A DNA stretch of 64,000 nt from Cycas panzhihuaensis. Lineage: Eukaryota > Cycadophyta. Made by a program: the position numbers and the translations under genes. The DNA is taken from assembly GCA_023213395.1 (NCBI GenBank), contig CM041465.1, positions 18,166,001-18,230,000 on the forward strand, in the 5' to 3' direction. Of the stretch, positions 11,190 through 24,189 are shown piece by piece (position 1 is the stretch's first letter; each line of letters begins with the position of its first letter). Below the pieces are notes generated by a model that saw nothing but the letters and a program-made list of their open reading frames with translations, was not told the DNA's origin and did not search any database.

Positions 11190-12054
11190 CGTTGATGTAT
11201 TTTTATTAGGAGAGGAAAATTTTTCCATTCTTTTGTGTTACTTCAATTCCCAAGTAATATTTCATCAAACTGATATTAGACAATTCAAACATTTTGCCAA
11301 GATCCTTTTTCAGCTAGCTTATTGCTTGTTCACTATTACTCGTTACTAGCATGTCATCCACAAAGATTATGAGATAAGTGACTTTATCTTTATGGCACTT
11401 GATGAACAATGTTGCATTAATATCTTAATAGTCACAAACCTCGTATCCAAGTTGCCTCATCCTTTCAGACAACTTGGCAAACCATGCGTGAGGGGCTTGT
11501 TTAAGGCCATACAAGGACTTTCTGAGCCTGCAAACCTTATGCTCTTGACCTTCGATCTTATATCCTTCTGGCTGAGCCATGTAAATTTCTTCTTCAAGAT
11601 CTCCATTGAGAAACACGGTCTTAATATCGAGTTAGTGGATTTTCCAACCCTGTTGAGCAGCCAAGGCCATAAGAGTTCTAATTGTAAGCCACTTGGTTGT
11701 AGGTGCAAAGACTTTAGTGTAGTCGATGCCCTCCCTTTGTGTAAATCCTTTAGCTACCAACCTCACCTTGTATTTTTCAAGGGTGTTGTCTGATCTATAT
11801 TTGTTTTTGAACACCCATTTATTTTGAACTACCTTTTTGCCAAGTGGTAGATCAATGAGCTCCCATGTACCGTTCTTGATAAGAGATTGGTACTCTTCGT
11901 TCATAGCATTTCTCCAAGCTGTATGCTTTATAGCTTCTTGGTACATTAAGGGCTCTTCATTAAGAGTAAGGTGCAATTCTATTGGTTCAAGCTCAATATA
12001 TAATGATTCATGCATCCTTGCTCTATGAGCACTTTGAGTGCCAGTTTTGCCCAC
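11190..12054 (-). pseudogene. Copia reverse transcriptase of element C
   Basis: Minus-strand reading: EAIKHTAWRNAMNEEYQSLI, WVFKNKYRSD, RLVAKGFTQREGIDYTKVFA (all typical of the copia RVT_2 N-terminus), then FLNGDLEEEIYMAQPEGY, SLYGLKQAPHAWFAKLSERM and the catalytic box IIFVDDMLVT near 11350. The box is FVDD rather than YVDD, as in D. Breaks occur between the 12054-11632 and 11616-11425 frames and again downstream. Function: copies element RNA to cDNA in the virus-like particle; this copy is disrupted. Confidence 0.88.
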
Positions 12055-12171
12055 CTCATCTGGTCGTATGTCCTTATTGAGTTGGCGGGCTTCTCGAGAT
12101 CCTCAAGTTGGGAATGATGTCCTTATTTCCCCAACTTCTTGGTTCTCATCATGTTCATTAAAATGATTATT

Positions 12172-12588
12172 TTATGAGGAGGATGTTGATGTGCTTGAGG
12201 AAGATGGTCCTTCTACCACTATTTTGCCTTTGTCAATTGAAGATGGAGAGGATGGTTCTTCTATAATGGCTTTGCCTTTGTTAACTCTGTTATCTTCAAA
12301 AGATGGTGCTAGATGTGCACTCATTGGTTCAGAGTCACAACTTGTATCCTCCAAGGCTCTATTGTCAGCTTCCAACATTTGGAGTAATTTATGTATGTCC
12401 CCCCCCCCAAATTTTAGAATCTGAACATCATACTTGATAACATTATTATAGTGGTGTGAGGGTACTATGGAGTCTAATTTAAATGGCCGATCCTCTGTCT
12501 CATGAAATGACATCTCTGGTAACGATGATTTTTCGTTGTGAATGTATGAAGACCTTATACCCTTTCTTATCCATAGGGTATCCAACAA
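12172..12588 (-). pseudogene. Integrase-RT linker of element C
   Basis: A minus-strand open frame starting LDTLWIRKGIRSSYIHNEKS, the end of the integrase C-terminal region, then a low-complexity Ser/Glu/Pro linker (PSSPSSIDKGKIVVEGPSSS). D has a matching linker at about 52020-52390. It has no enzymatic domain. Confidence 0.6.
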
Positions 12589-12599
12589 AGATACCTTTA

Positions 12600-13480
12600 A
12601 GTGCCCTTAGCTGGAGTTTATTTCTATTTGTATCCAGAATATGGGCATAGCATATAGAGCCAAAAATTCTAAAGTAGTGAATAATGGGGGCTTGTCCTAA
12701 CCACTTTTCATTAGGTGATTGTATTTCCTTTGATGGGCTAACAACATTGATATAATAAACGATTGTCTAGATTGCTTCAGCCCATAGATAGGCAGGTACA
12801 TTCTTATATATTAACATAGCATGGGCCATATTCATGATTGTCCTGTTCATGCACTTGGTAACTCCATTTTGTTGTGGGGTACCTGCTACTGTTGTTTGAT
12901 GCTTGATGCCATTGTCTCAAAGGTATCTTTCAAACTCATGTGAGGTATATTCGCCACCATTATCAATTCGAAAGCATTTGAGTTAATAACCTGACTCTTT
13001 TTCAGGAAGGGCTTTGAATTCCTTGAATATACGGAATGCTTCATCTTTCTTGTGTAGAAAAGCTACCCATACTTTTCTAGTGAAATCATCAATGAAAGAG
13101 ATGTAATATAGCTTGCCCTTCAGTGAAGGAATGGGCATTAGCCCGCACAAATCAGAGTGTACCAATTGTAATAGATGGCTTGATTTCCACTTACTTTTGG
13201 GAAAGAGTTGTCGATGAGATTTGGTAATGATACAAGCTTTACATTTAAAGGGCTTAGAGGAAAACTTTGGAAGGTTTGGGAGAGCATTAGAAAGATCTAT
13301 AAGTCTATCAATGTCAACATGGCCCATACGAGCATGTCAAAGACCTTCTAGTGACAACGTTGGGTGGGTCAAGATAGAATTAAATGCAAATTCTTCATCG
13401 ACAGAAGGGCTTTGGGCAAAATGGGCTTCAGAAGATGGAGAGTCATTCAGTCAAAAGAGTTTACAAGAGAGATGTCGAGT
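12600..13480 (-). pseudogene. Copia integrase of element C
   Basis: Minus-strand reading: ARMGHVDIDRLIDL and FKCKACIITKSHRQLFPKSK (HHCC zinc-binding part), HSDLCGLMPIPSLKGKLYYI (first catalytic Asp), DDFTRKVWVAFLHKKDEAF, then DNG and NGV segments read through stops at about 12850-12970. The protein would insert the cDNA. The 13327-12983 frame is open for 114 residues, but the DDE domain as a whole is interrupted. Confidence 0.82.
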
Positions 13481-13521
13481 CAAAACCACCTGATTAGTTG
13501 GAGGGTGAATGACCTTAAGAG

Positions 13522-14097
13522 TCAGTCATTCTGATTTACACTCAGATCAAATCCACGAGAAACAAGTGTGAATAAAAAGAGTAGGTTTTGTTTGAGATTG
13601 GGTATGTATAAGACATCAAGCAATGCAAAATCTTCTAAGCCTAGGAGTTTCAGGTGAATGTTACTAATTCCTTCAACAGATTGCTGTGATTTATCAGCCA
13701 TGTGAATAACTCCATGAATATTTGAGTTAAATGTTTGATATAGACTGTGATTGCATGTCATATGTTGAGTTGCTCCTGTGTCCATGATCCATTGTCCATT
13801 GATTGAAGCCACACTATTGGCAATTTCAATAGGGCTTGGCATTGGTGAAGGGAATTCACAAGTGATATATCCACACCATGCTTCAAAGTATCTCTTTGGT
13901 TGGTCAATGGCATTTGATGCTGAAGATCCCTCAATTCTTTGAATATGTGCTTGTATAAAACCTGCACCACTAAAGGATTCTTCACAAGTTTCTTCAACAT
14001 TGTGAGCTCCATGTTTTGGTTGGAACTTGGCCAACTTATAAGTGGCAGTTCTGCAATCTTTTATTAAGTGTCCTTTATGGTTACACCGATCACACAT
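13522..14097 (-). pseudogene. Zinc knuckle and protease of element C
   Basis: An open minus-strand frame of 191 residues. It starts CDRCNHKGHLIKDC (a CX2CX4HX4C knuckle of Gag that binds RNA). The protease active site is WIMDTGATQHMTC, an intact D-T-G triplet. The following part, IHLKLLGLEDFALLDVLYIP, is the usual C-terminal protease/IN-leader segment. D has the same order, but its protease carries TAA in place of the Gln codon. Confidence 0.85.
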
Positions 14098-14109
14098 AAT
14101 AGTTTGATT

Positions 14110-14991
14110 ACCAGTCCTTGAAGAAGTATTGATTTGACCTGAATGTCTTGCTCTTTATTGAGGTGGCCCTTGGCCTTGAAACTATCGAGGTTGTGATTGA
14201 GGGTTTAATTGACCTTGTGGACAATTTCCCATATTTCTTGCTCTTCCTCTTGCTCGGTTATTTCCTCTGCCATGAGAGGGACCTTGATTTTTTATGTAGC
14301 AAACTTCTTCTTCTATCTCAAAGGTTGCATCTAGAAGAGAGTCAGAGGCTACAAAGTTTGTATCAAAGGTCTTGTCAAATTCTATGAACTTCTCGGCAAG
14401 TTCTTCAAAGTTGAGTGTCTTCAATGTTCCACTAGATTGAAGACTTCTAAGCAAGTTTTTATAATCAGGGACATGCAAACATGACTAGATCAAAAATGCC
14501 TAAGTGATGCATTGGGTCTTAAAGTCTTTGTCAATTGCCTATTTGATTGGTCGAAGGAGATTTATTATCTCATGAGCTCATCCCTTCTGCATTTTTAATT
14601 TGTTCATTTTCAAAACAAGATGAACAAATTCTAAATCCGACTTTGTATCAAAGTTCTTTCTAAGAACTTCTAGGACCTTCCAGGCTGTATCATGTTCCTC
14701 TTCGTTTATCAAGTTATGTAAGGAGTGATTAATGACCAACAAAATTTCTGCATGAATCTTTTCATCATCTATCTCCCATTGTAGTTTAGCTACAACATCT
14801 ATAGGAGCTGTTAGGGCAGATCCACTCGAAGAAGATGTTGTAGTCGTTGCTGGTGTGCTGGGTGTAGGCTACAAGTGGGCTCTCCAAAGGCCTTCATACT
14901 TTGTAGCATTTTTAATTCCAGTGTACTATATATCCCAATTTTCTTTGCCTTTCAATATGCAGTTAACATTTTGCTGGAATTGAGATGACAT
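14110..14991 (-). pseudogene. gag of element C
   Basis: The minus-strand ATG at 14991 begins MSSQFQQNVN, then ILKGKENWD and KYEGLW, the N-terminal words of copia Gag (UBN2/DUF4219-like). The later part, at 14478-14182, has YKNLLRSLQSSGTLKTLNFE, then KFIEFDKTFDTNF, and ends in an Arg/Gly-rich stretch before the zinc knuckle. Stops occur in the middle (for example TGG to TAG early on). D has the same Gag in better alignment at 49489-50440. Confidence 0.8.
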
Positions 14992-16999
14992 GGTGATGAT
15001 GAAGAAGTAGAAGAGATGATAGAAGTATGTGCCACTGACACGTGTGGCTAGTACACCCGGCACAACAGGGATATAGAAATGATTATTATGATGAGAAGCA
15101 AGCAATGATTAACTATTTTTTAACAATTATAAAAGAAGGAATATAAGTAATGATGCAAGAATGAGGCCTAATATAGAGCTGGCAAAGAGTGGTAATGTGT
15201 CATGCCACTAACCTCTCACTTATGTCCAAATGTAGGTGAGGTTTCGATGCCTAAGGCTTCTAGTATACGATTAGGACCTTCACCCACGATACCAGCACCT
15301 TCGCTTGGTGATAAAATCCAAGTCACAGTGGAGCCCAAGTACTCCGAGTCCTCACCTAGTTCACTAATGAGCAACTTTATACCTCTTCCGAAGAGTCAAA
15401 TGGTACTGCATATCCCACGGCTATGATGGATATTGGACCAGGTTAATTTTAATCTTACATTAAGGTTTTCAGTTTTCTCAGGTGGTTATCAAGATTATCC
15501 TTGATTGGAGGCCGTAGGTATGGCTAACCTGTCCATCCACCACTATTCTTGTTAAGACTAGACCCAGTATGAAACTCACACCTCCCTTAGGGCCTGGACT
15601 TCGACCAACCTTGGTCTATTTCAACCAAGGCAAGTGTGCGCACAAGTCAAGAACTGACGGTATAGATCATATAGATGAGATTCCTTTTAGGAATAATGTA
15701 AGATGCTTTCGTATAACTGAAAACTGAAATAAAAACTTGCCAAATGTGCTTGCTTGCTTTATTGTTGTTGCTGTTTTTGTGATGCTTTGTTGTTGTTGTT
15801 GCTTTTATGATGCTTTGTTATTGTTGCTACTTTTATGCTGCTTTATTGTTGTTGCTACATTTGTGATGCTTTATGCTATGTGTGCAAATAGAAAAGCATG
15901 CTAGATTTAGCAAGGGAATCAGATGTTGCTTCCAATCCAAGGTTTCCCTTACTTTAGTACAATGTTTCCAAATATAATTTTAGAAGTTTTAATACAAAAG
16001 CCACAATGGGATAAAAAGCAGATCAACTTGTCACTAAAATGATGATTTTTCTAAATCTATATGCATGCAATTTTGCCCTATTTTGTTATTTTTTCACAAA
16101 ATTTACAAATAATGATAAATGGGCACTTTTTAGAAATTACAAATATGAAGGCCTAAATGATGAAATATGAATTTATGACAGAAGGAAAAAGTGTTCAGAA
16201 TGTTGTTTCTGATAGATTTATAAAGTTAGATTTTAGAAAATCCACAAAAATATTTCTGCCCAAAAAAGCACCAAAGCAAAAAGCATGCCAGATCAACTAT
16301 CTCAGAATATGGACTTCAATATGTAAAAAATTGAGTTTTTACATGTACATTAACTTTCCCTTCTATACCATCTACAAAATCTACTAAAAAATTACCTGAA
16401 ATGCCCTTGCAAGGTCCTTTATGGGGTTGAGTAGGCAAAATGAGCAATTGTGAGAAAACTGCATAGATCTCACTAACCAGTGGATGAAATTTGATGAGAG
16501 TTATCTTAAAATGATATTAAGACATAAATTCACCAGATACCTTAATAAAACTTTCAGATCTTTAGCATATAATGGAAGGATTTTAATAGGAAAAGTGCTT
16601 TAAATCACTGATCCACAAAATTTACCCTTTTTGTCACAGCCAAAACTTGTTGTTTCGGGCTGAATCTGAAGTTTCTCTAGAAGAAAAAAAAGATCCTCTA
16701 GTGAAGGTGATATTTCAAGATAAATTTCATAAAATTCTGAGATGGTTGAATGTTTATGAAAATTTAGGCTTTTAATGCTCCTGGGACTATTTCGGCAGCT
16801 GAACGGCTTCAAAAACTTGTATTCTTCACCTCTGAATTTTTGTACACATGTACAAAGTAGCAACATGCAAAATACTATAATTTTATGCTCTCAAAATGTT
16901 AAAAAAAAAAAGAATGCACTCTCAATACTTCACATTGAAGGTGAAGGAGAGGCAAAATGATTCCATGCAAGTGGAATGGAGTGAATAGATCCCCTTCTA
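14992..16999 (-). other. Leader of element C between PBS and gag
   Basis: About 2 kb of noncoding, AT-rich sequence. It contains a 28-bp tandem repeat at 15757-15868 and a segment at about 15200-15660 that resembles part of the D leader at 48610-49080 (theme ACCAGCACCTTCGCTTGGTG against its reverse complement). No gene seen. Long leaders may carry the packaging signal; that is an inference. Confidence 0.6.
15757..15868. repeat. 28-bp tandem repeat, four copies, in the leader of C
   Basis: Four head-to-tail units of exactly 28 bases begin CTTT[A/G]TT at 15757, 15785, 15813 and 15841. Each contains TTGTTG and ends GATG or GCTG. A partial fifth unit (CTTTATGC) follows. Units differ by a few substitutions only, with no indels. 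Confidence 0.9.
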
Positions 17000-17011
17000 G
17001 CTCTGATACCA
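17000..17011 (-). other. Primer-binding site of element C
   Basis: The minus strand reads TGGTATCAGAGC two bases after the LTR end. This is the standard plant initiator-Met tRNA primer site. Confidence 0.93.
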
Positions 17012-17013
17012 CA

Positions 17014-17325
17014 TGAAGGAAGAATGGATCTAGGAGATAAATCACTCACATGCACACAATGGCAATGGAGAATGAAAAAGAAGATGAAACAAGATATGAG
17101 AGCAAGCTTGGAGGTGAGAATGAATAATTACTCCCTCCTTGAGATTTCTCCTTTTATTATTGAGGGTGAGCATTAGGGTTAGGATTTTCTCGCCTAATGA
17201 CATGAACTTGAAATTACATCTAAATGCACATAAAGTACATTTCATTAAGAGACTAATGCTAATAATATATCCTAAGGTCAATTAATTAATCTACATAAAT
17301 GACCTTGATACATTAACCTCTTTCA
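17014..17325 (-). repeat. 5' LTR of element C
   Basis: 312 bp, pairs with 9658-9969 and is followed at 17326-17330 by TSD GTAGG. About 10 differences from its partner, most of them transitions. Confidence 0.92.
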
Positions 17326-19320
17326 GTAGGTTTAGGAGATGATAATATTTTTTCCATTAAGGTAAAGTTAGTAGATAGCCTATATTTAGATTGTCTCTTA
17401 GATTGTTATGGAGGTGATGGGATAGAAAAGATTATTTATACATGTTATTTGGAAAGCTACTTTGAAGTGACCTCTACTTGAGTATTTTCTAGAGGAATTA
17501 TAGAAGTAGAAGTAGAAGTAGAGGCAAGAGGTGGATACAAAGTACCAAGTGTATATGATGAAGATGGAGGTAATTGAACTATAAGAACATTATACATAGT
17601 AGGAGATGGAATAGGAGTTACTAAAAGTTATTCATCAAAAAATGAAAGCTGAGTCGTATTTAGGTCATAATTGTCTTTTGAAAAAATTATATCCTGAGAT
17701 ATATGGATTTGCCTAGTAACAGGGTCATAAAATTTGTAGGCTTTGCAATTGGGCTAGTAATCAATAAAAATATATTTCTTATTTTTGTCATTTATCTTCT
17801 TCCTTTATCCTTTTGATATAAGTATATATGTTATACAATCAAAAGTGCACAAATGTGAGACCATGGATTTTTGACTTGACTAGGCTTCTTCAGGTGTAAT
17901 ATTTAAAACTACCTTGGTTGGATTTAGATTTGTGAGATAAACTACAATGTTAATGGATTTAGCCTAGAATTGAAGTCCCAATTTTTTTGCAACCATCATG
18001 GCTTTTCCTTTTCTAACCAAGGTTTAATTCATGTACTTATTTACTCCATTTTGTTGATGTGTATAAGGAGTAGAAAACTATCATTTGATGATATCATTTT
18101 TAGAAAACTAGGTGAATTCTCTAGAAGTGTATTCATCTCCATTATTACATCAAAGGATTTTGAGTGATCTTTTAGATTCTAAGTCAACACCATGATTAAA
18201 TTCTTTAATCTTTTCAAATATTTCTAATTCATACTTTAGGAAATAAACCCATATCTTATAGGAATAATCACTAATAAATGTAATAAAGTAGTAGCAACCA
18301 TTGAATAATGCATGAGACATAGGTCTAAAAATGTTAGAGTGGACAAGGCGAAATGGTTCTTTAGCATGCCAGACTTTGCCATTTGAATTGAATGGAGCTT
18401 GATGATGTTTTCCCATGACACAAGCCTCATAAAATCATTTAGTCTGCTTAATATTTGGTAATCCATGTACCATATTTAACTTAAAAAGTAAGTGGAGGCT
18501 ACTCATATTCAAATGACGAAGGCATTGATTCCATAATTGCTCTTTAAAAAGTCTCTAAGAAATAAGTGCCTTTGAAGTAGATTGCTTATTAGTATTAGAG
18601 GTGGAAGCAAAAATATTAGAAGTGGTAGTCAGGTTGTTATAAATGCTTATATCATTTTGTAGAAATATAGGCTTTAAAATTGCATCAAGATTATATAAAC
18701 CTTGATCCTCATATCTAAAGGCAATCAAATTTCCACTCAAATCAGTAATCAAACATTTCCTAAGGTGACTAAACAAAACATCAAAGTTTTGATTGTTTAT
18801 CTGGCTGATAGACAACAAATTGTGTGTTATGTTAGAGATAGAAAGCATTATTAAGGTGATGTTTAATATCAAAATCCTTTAAAGATATAGGAGCATTATC
18901 AATCTTAGCAACCTCTAAAATAACATCATTACCAAATATAATTGATTGGTCAGGAATTGACCTTGTATCTATATGTAATACTTTGAAACCTATCACATAA
19001 TAAGAGGTTGTAGAATCTATCAACCAAGGTTTGTTAGAATGATGTGTTGTTGATGTAATAAATAATAGGTTTTATGAATTGGCGATGTAGCCTCCTTGGT
19101 TCTGATCCTTATTCTATATTTAGTTATGATTTATGTTATATTAATTACATTGAGGGGCATTCTAGTTTTACATTCTGGGTCTTTGGTAATTGCCATATCC
19201 ACAGTTCTAATTGACCCATGTTGCAGGGTAGTCTTGGTACTATTGCTATTGCAAGTCATCTTTCTTCTTCCTATAATTGGGTGCAATGTGATGAGGTTAC
19301 CATAATAGTGATAAATAATT
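17326..19320 (-). pseudogene. Element B: zinc knuckle, protease, integrase and RT leader of a copia element
   Basis: On the minus strand, in order: a decayed zinc knuckle (YHYYGNLITLHPI) near 19310-19180; protease with WLIDSTTSYYV near 19020, where the normal DSGAS is DSTTS; an IN-leader segment HNLLSISQINNQNFDVLF; an HHCC/IN core fragment at 18466-18150 (GMLKNHFALST, FISDYSYKIWVYFL); then CKAYKFYDPVTRQIHISQDI near 17750, the segment between integrase and RT. The order is that of copia. The segment is bounded on the left by the TSD of C and on the right by C2. Every domain has stops. Confidence 0.82.
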
Positions 19321-19697
19321 TGATTAGAGTTTAACATGGAAAGCATCCAACAACCACAAAATCAATAACTAAAGCATATCCTACATTCAATTAACATAAG
19401 CATAACACTAAATCATCATAGACTCAATATGAGTCTCCATGATGACTTGATGACATATACTACCTCAACCACATTTATATACAAAAGAGGTGGGAGGACA
19501 TATAAGACAAGTAATGCATGTGGGACAAATACCTTTGTCTTGACCAATGACATTGCACCAACTAACTTGACCAATAGGTTTCTATCTTCTCATATAATAT
19601 TATAATGACTCTTTGACTCTAAGACTTAGGACTATGACTATTAATCCTAGGATACACTTTACTTAACCATACATACATTAAACATTATACTCTAACA
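19321..19697 (-). repeat. 3' LTR of element C2
   Basis: About 377 bp, starts TGATTAGAG and ends CTAACA on the plus strand. It matches 24202-24577 with about 23 differences. The first few bases differ by a small indel from TGTTAGAT in the partner. Confidence 0.85.
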
Positions 19698-19709
19698 CCT
19701 CTCCTTAAT
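19698..19709 (-). other. Polypurine tract of element C2
   Basis: The minus strand reads ATTAAGGAGAGG directly before the LTR start TGTTAGAG, which fits a PPT. Confidence 0.65.
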
Positions 19710-22700
19710 GTTTAATGTCAAGACTGAAAAAAATGACTGAATACTAAAGACTAACATGACACTTGACAATGGACTTAGGATGTTAAACATGACCTCCAAT
19801 GGACTCTAATTTGATCAACATGTACTTTGCTTTCTTTGAATTTACATCGTCTTGATCTTGGAAAAGTTTTGAATGTAATGTCTTGGACTTGATCTTGGTT
19901 TTCAATCCTATGATGTCGCTTCTGGAGTAGTCCTTTAGAGTGACAGTTCTTGAACTTTGTCTCTTTTGTCTTCATGTGCAACTAGGAACCCTTTGTTACA
20001 CAAAATGTGTAGTAGATCAAGCTTGATCTGACTTATGCTTGATGAGGACCTGTCAGGAGTTTCTGTATGTACTTATCAAATGTGTCTTCAAGGTGTCCAT
20101 CAAATATGTCTTCCATCAGAATTCTGACCACCACCTATTTGCTTCCACTTTCTTCAGCATATGAGTGATCAAATAAATAAATGTTAACAATTGGAGATGG
20201 CAATAAGTTAGCAGGTGGAGAGAATATCATCCTCCCCTGAAGTAATGAATTCATTGAGATGAGTTTCAATTGCTTCATCATAGTTACTTGTAGCCTATTT
20301 AGTTATATGCACATGAATATCAAGGTTTCGTATTTTCTTCATATCACCCAAGAAATTCCTTGAACTAAGTATAATGAGTATTTTCAAGATAACTACATGT
20401 CCATACTTTCTGATTATGGTTATACAAAGATGAAACATTACTTTAATGTGATTGAATCTTATGATCAAGTAGCCTATCCAAAATATGCTATGATCTTGGC
20501 AGCCAAGGTTTTGACCACATAGTATCTTTTCTATCATCTTTCCTTCCTTAGAAGAGCCTTTTAGAGTTATTATAGGATACGCTCCCACTATTTGGATTCT
20601 TTCAAGGATGAAGATAGAAGATATGACTGAATTGAGTGCAATCATAGAAAGTCTCCAATATGTACATATCAATGTGTATCCTAGCCTTATTTGAACCTTG
20701 GCTACAAATATGTCAATGCAAACTAGGACGATATTGCTCATACCTTCTGTCAGGATGTTTATATCTCCATGAAGAATTACCTGTAGAGGTTGAAATTTGG
20801 GTTCTTCAATTTCTATTTTTCCATCAAACCTAAGTGTGAGGTTTCATGTCATCTGGGTGAGGCTTAGGCAAAGATTATCAGACTCTCATTCATTTGCTTT
20901 CGTAATATCTATGTGAGGATTGTCCTTACCAAAATCAAGTTGATTTTTAGCTTTCCTTTTCAACTTCTTCCTTCGGTTCTTTGTCCTTTTTATTCTCCTT
21001 TGTACTTCTTCAAGTCCCTTTTCTTGAACTTCTGCTAGCACTTTCTAGGCATCCTCAACTAAGTCAGTACTTTAAAGAGTCTATACAAGGAAGTAATAGG
21101 AAGAAGGAAGATTATCCTTATCAAAGGTTGCAAGTATTATGTCAATGGCTATTCTATTTTTCCTTTTGAAAGTTTCCTCCCCTTCTTCATGAACCATTTT
21201 AGTACCCATAATTGTCTTCTAAAGTTTCTTTACAATGCACTCTATCTTAATTTTCCAGATTCAAAAATTAGTGCCAACATATTTGGGTAAAGGAAAAGGG
21301 AGAACTGTCAACCAGTATTCCTTCCTTTCAGAAACATAAACTACGACATCACTCAACTTCATATTGTATGACTGGATTAAACAAGAGAAACATTACCTAC
21401 AACTATAACTCTCAGGATTCATGCATAATATTTTAGCAGCTTACATCAATAGAAGATATTATAGTAATGACTTGGACAAAACAGTTTGGGAGCATTCATA
21501 ATTATAGTTCAGGCACCTAGTTCTGTTTCCATTTCATGGGCTGATGTCTAACACCCCCTTATTGAGTTGAGCACACCAATGATTGGGCCATATGGCAAGT
21601 ATTTTGCTAAACTTCTATGCAATGCTTTGATACCTACCCATAGGTCCCTTTGCTCTTTTTGTTTGATGTTTTTCTTAGGCTGCTTTACTGGCTTAACAAT
21701 CTTGAGGACTTTTCTGGCATAAGCATTCCACTTCCTACTATACCAGGGACTGGTTCTAGTGTTTCCAAATCAAAACTTACTGACTTGGCAACAACCTTTA
21801 GGTAACTGTTACCTTCTTCACAATCGAATCTCAAAAACAAATCCAAGCATAAATATCATGGAACTGTCTGTAACTATTGCGAACTGTTCTTTATCTCCAT
21901 ATTGACTTTCATCTTTAATTTACTTAAAACCAGTTGATTCCTCTACAAACTATATACTTGGTCTCCACAAACTCTGTTTCTCACCTTGATTTGAGTTTTT
22001 GTTGTCCTTTGTGGGTTAGTACTAATTTAGATGTCCAGTACTATGATACTTTCTCTTAGTGTGCAACAAAGCTATTAGATAACTAATATGGTTCATTCTT
22101 CCATGGTTGGGCAAGTTCACGACTTTCCTAGGGATTTACAACCTTTTAGATGTGTTTTATTCCTTAAAGAAAGTGGATTTTTTTTGCCATAATCAACCTG
22201 TCTTCTTTAATTACTTCTCAAGCCAGCTCTAAGAGAAAGCTACATCCTTAATTCACATACCACAATAGTGATAAAAGGACTAAAATTTCAAACAAGCTAG
22301 ATTAACAGCATTGCAAATTGAACCAAATTGATGTGACAGGCATATATCACTATCTCTTCACAGATCCATCTATTCGTCCCCCATATCTAATTAGTGCAGA
22401 CTACAAGGTGATAATAATGAGCAGAGCAGAAACTTTCTCCACAAACTTTATAATAGAGGTACAAACAATATGTCTATCTAGCTATCATGGCCAGTTAACA
22501 TGAATCAATATCCTATTTCTTAAGCACTAACAGAGTACTGGGCCTTCAACAATGTAACATCTTAGATGCTGAATAACTTTTGTTACGTAAAAGGATTCAT
22601 AGATGTAGAGTACCTTCTTTGCTTCCAGTTTTGTTCTCCTCCTCAAAAGCATACCAAATTCTGAGAGAGAATAAACTAGTAAATATGATCTGCTTGAAGA

Positions 22701-24189
22701 GTTCAATGTGTAAGCGATAGTCCTTAACATCCCACTAGTTAGCACTTATTGTTGATGTTAGTCTACATTGAAACCGCTGCTGTTAGGTTAGACTAACATC
22801 AATGCAAGATAAAGTCATTACTTTGAGAAGGATATTGCTTCAGTTGAGCGTCATAGTCTTCTTTCAAAAAAACGAGGGAAACTCTTCTAATAAACAGTGC
22901 TCAGATTTGGTCCCACGTCTCTCTTCTCACATACAGTTTGGTGTTTCTAATCATAATCTACCTTCAGTCTAGAATTTTGATACAAATTTCACCTATTATG
23001 TTCCTTTGCAGACTCAGTGGCTTGCACCTTTTGCGGTGGCATGTCTTCATAGACTCTTCATCTCTACTTGACAAGTGCATCTTCATTGTCTCCATGCTCA
23101 GTCCTTCAAAGATTCTTACATATTTGCTATCAACAGTCACTCTGCCTAGTCTATGGGACTGCAGTGACTATGTCCTCTCCTATTTATGCTTTGGACATCC
23201 CCTGTTATCACTCACTGGGAGGCATCCTTCATCTACTATGCCCATGGCTTAGGTGTCTACAAAAAATATGTCCTCCTTAACTTTGAAAATGCAGTCTGCT
23301 ACTACAATAGCTTTGGAAGCAGTGATGGTTCTTCTAAACAATGTCCTTCCTCTGTAAATCCTAAGATGTGATTAGGTTGGCGGTAACATTTTCACTGTCA
23401 TATTCTTCAGATGTTTATCATTAGTAGCCTTATATGATTTGCCTTCTTTGGCATACAAAGATTATCAATCATGCTACTATGGTATTGTGAGCCATAGGAC
23501 TTGAATTGTGTCTCTTAACTCAAATCTCATTTAGAGGCTCCTTAGCTTCTTCTAGTCTTGATAATCCCTATAGACTTCTGACTCTAAGGCTAAGCATAAT
23601 TATTTCTTATAAAATTTTGACTAGTTGTCTCTTCCTTGGAACTATCTCCAGATATAGCTATAGCATTCTCCTCTTGGTGTTTAGTAGTAACTAGGGTTAT
23701 ACAATAGGCCCTATATAGTTTCTAACATAGAGGTCTTTTATGCTTGAGTAAACGAGGTAATATGAGTAGCTGCAAATCATTTTTTTTTTTTTTATGCATG
23801 TAGAGTTTATGAATGAACTAGACCTTGATAACTTGCTTCAATTTCCACCACCCAATTCCTTAATATTTTAACCCTTTAATAGATTTTTGTAGGTACAATA
23901 CCATCACAACCCAGCCTTTACCTTAAGGTAGTTATCATATATTACTTCCAATTTCTTTAATGGATAAACCCTAGCACATGGTTTTTCTTCATACGCAAGC
24001 TATAGGAGTATAGTTACTTGGTAAAATTCTGCCTTGCATCACCACAATACACACCTTGCAATATTGATGACCTTGGGACCTCACCTTTCCAATTCGAATC
24101 CTCATTCTGGTAACTGACTCAAAAAGGCTACCTCCTTCCTTGACTAAAACTTGGTGACCCAACACCACAACGCCCTCAATTCGTAACCT
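19710..24189. other. Interior of C2 with no recognised coding domain
   Basis: About 4.5 kb. The longest open frame is minus 20741-20295 (148 residues). With upstream sequence it reads EEPKFQPLQVILHGDINI and is rich in Ile/Leu. I do not recognise its family. Another stretch near 21300 (minus, SERKEYWLTVLPFPLPKY) is also protein-like but unidentified. Other ORFs are under about 105 codons and overlap on both strands. I cannot assign a function to any of it. Confidence 0.5.

Larger units (their letters stand above)
9658..17325 (-). mobile_element. Element C: complete Ty1/copia retrotransposon
   Basis: LTRs at 9658-9969 and 17014-17325 (312 bp each) differ at about 10 positions by my manual alignment, roughly 97% identical. 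TSD GTAGG flanks both ends. On the minus strand the order is LTR, initiator-Met PBS, 2 kb leader, gag, zinc knuckle, protease, integrase, RT, RNase H, 3' region, PPT, LTR. This is the standard copia order with integrase before RT. It shares family with D: gag, RT and the 3' repeats are close in sequence. Long frames survive but every domain has at least one break, so it is probably inactive. It lies inside B. Confidence 0.92.

Noticed and set aside
15757-15868. CRISPR array
   Set aside because: The 28-bp units are directly tandem without spacers; plant nuclear context.
20981-21169. Small plus-strand ORFs in C2 as genes
   Set aside because: Short, no recognised domain, and opposite to element orientation.
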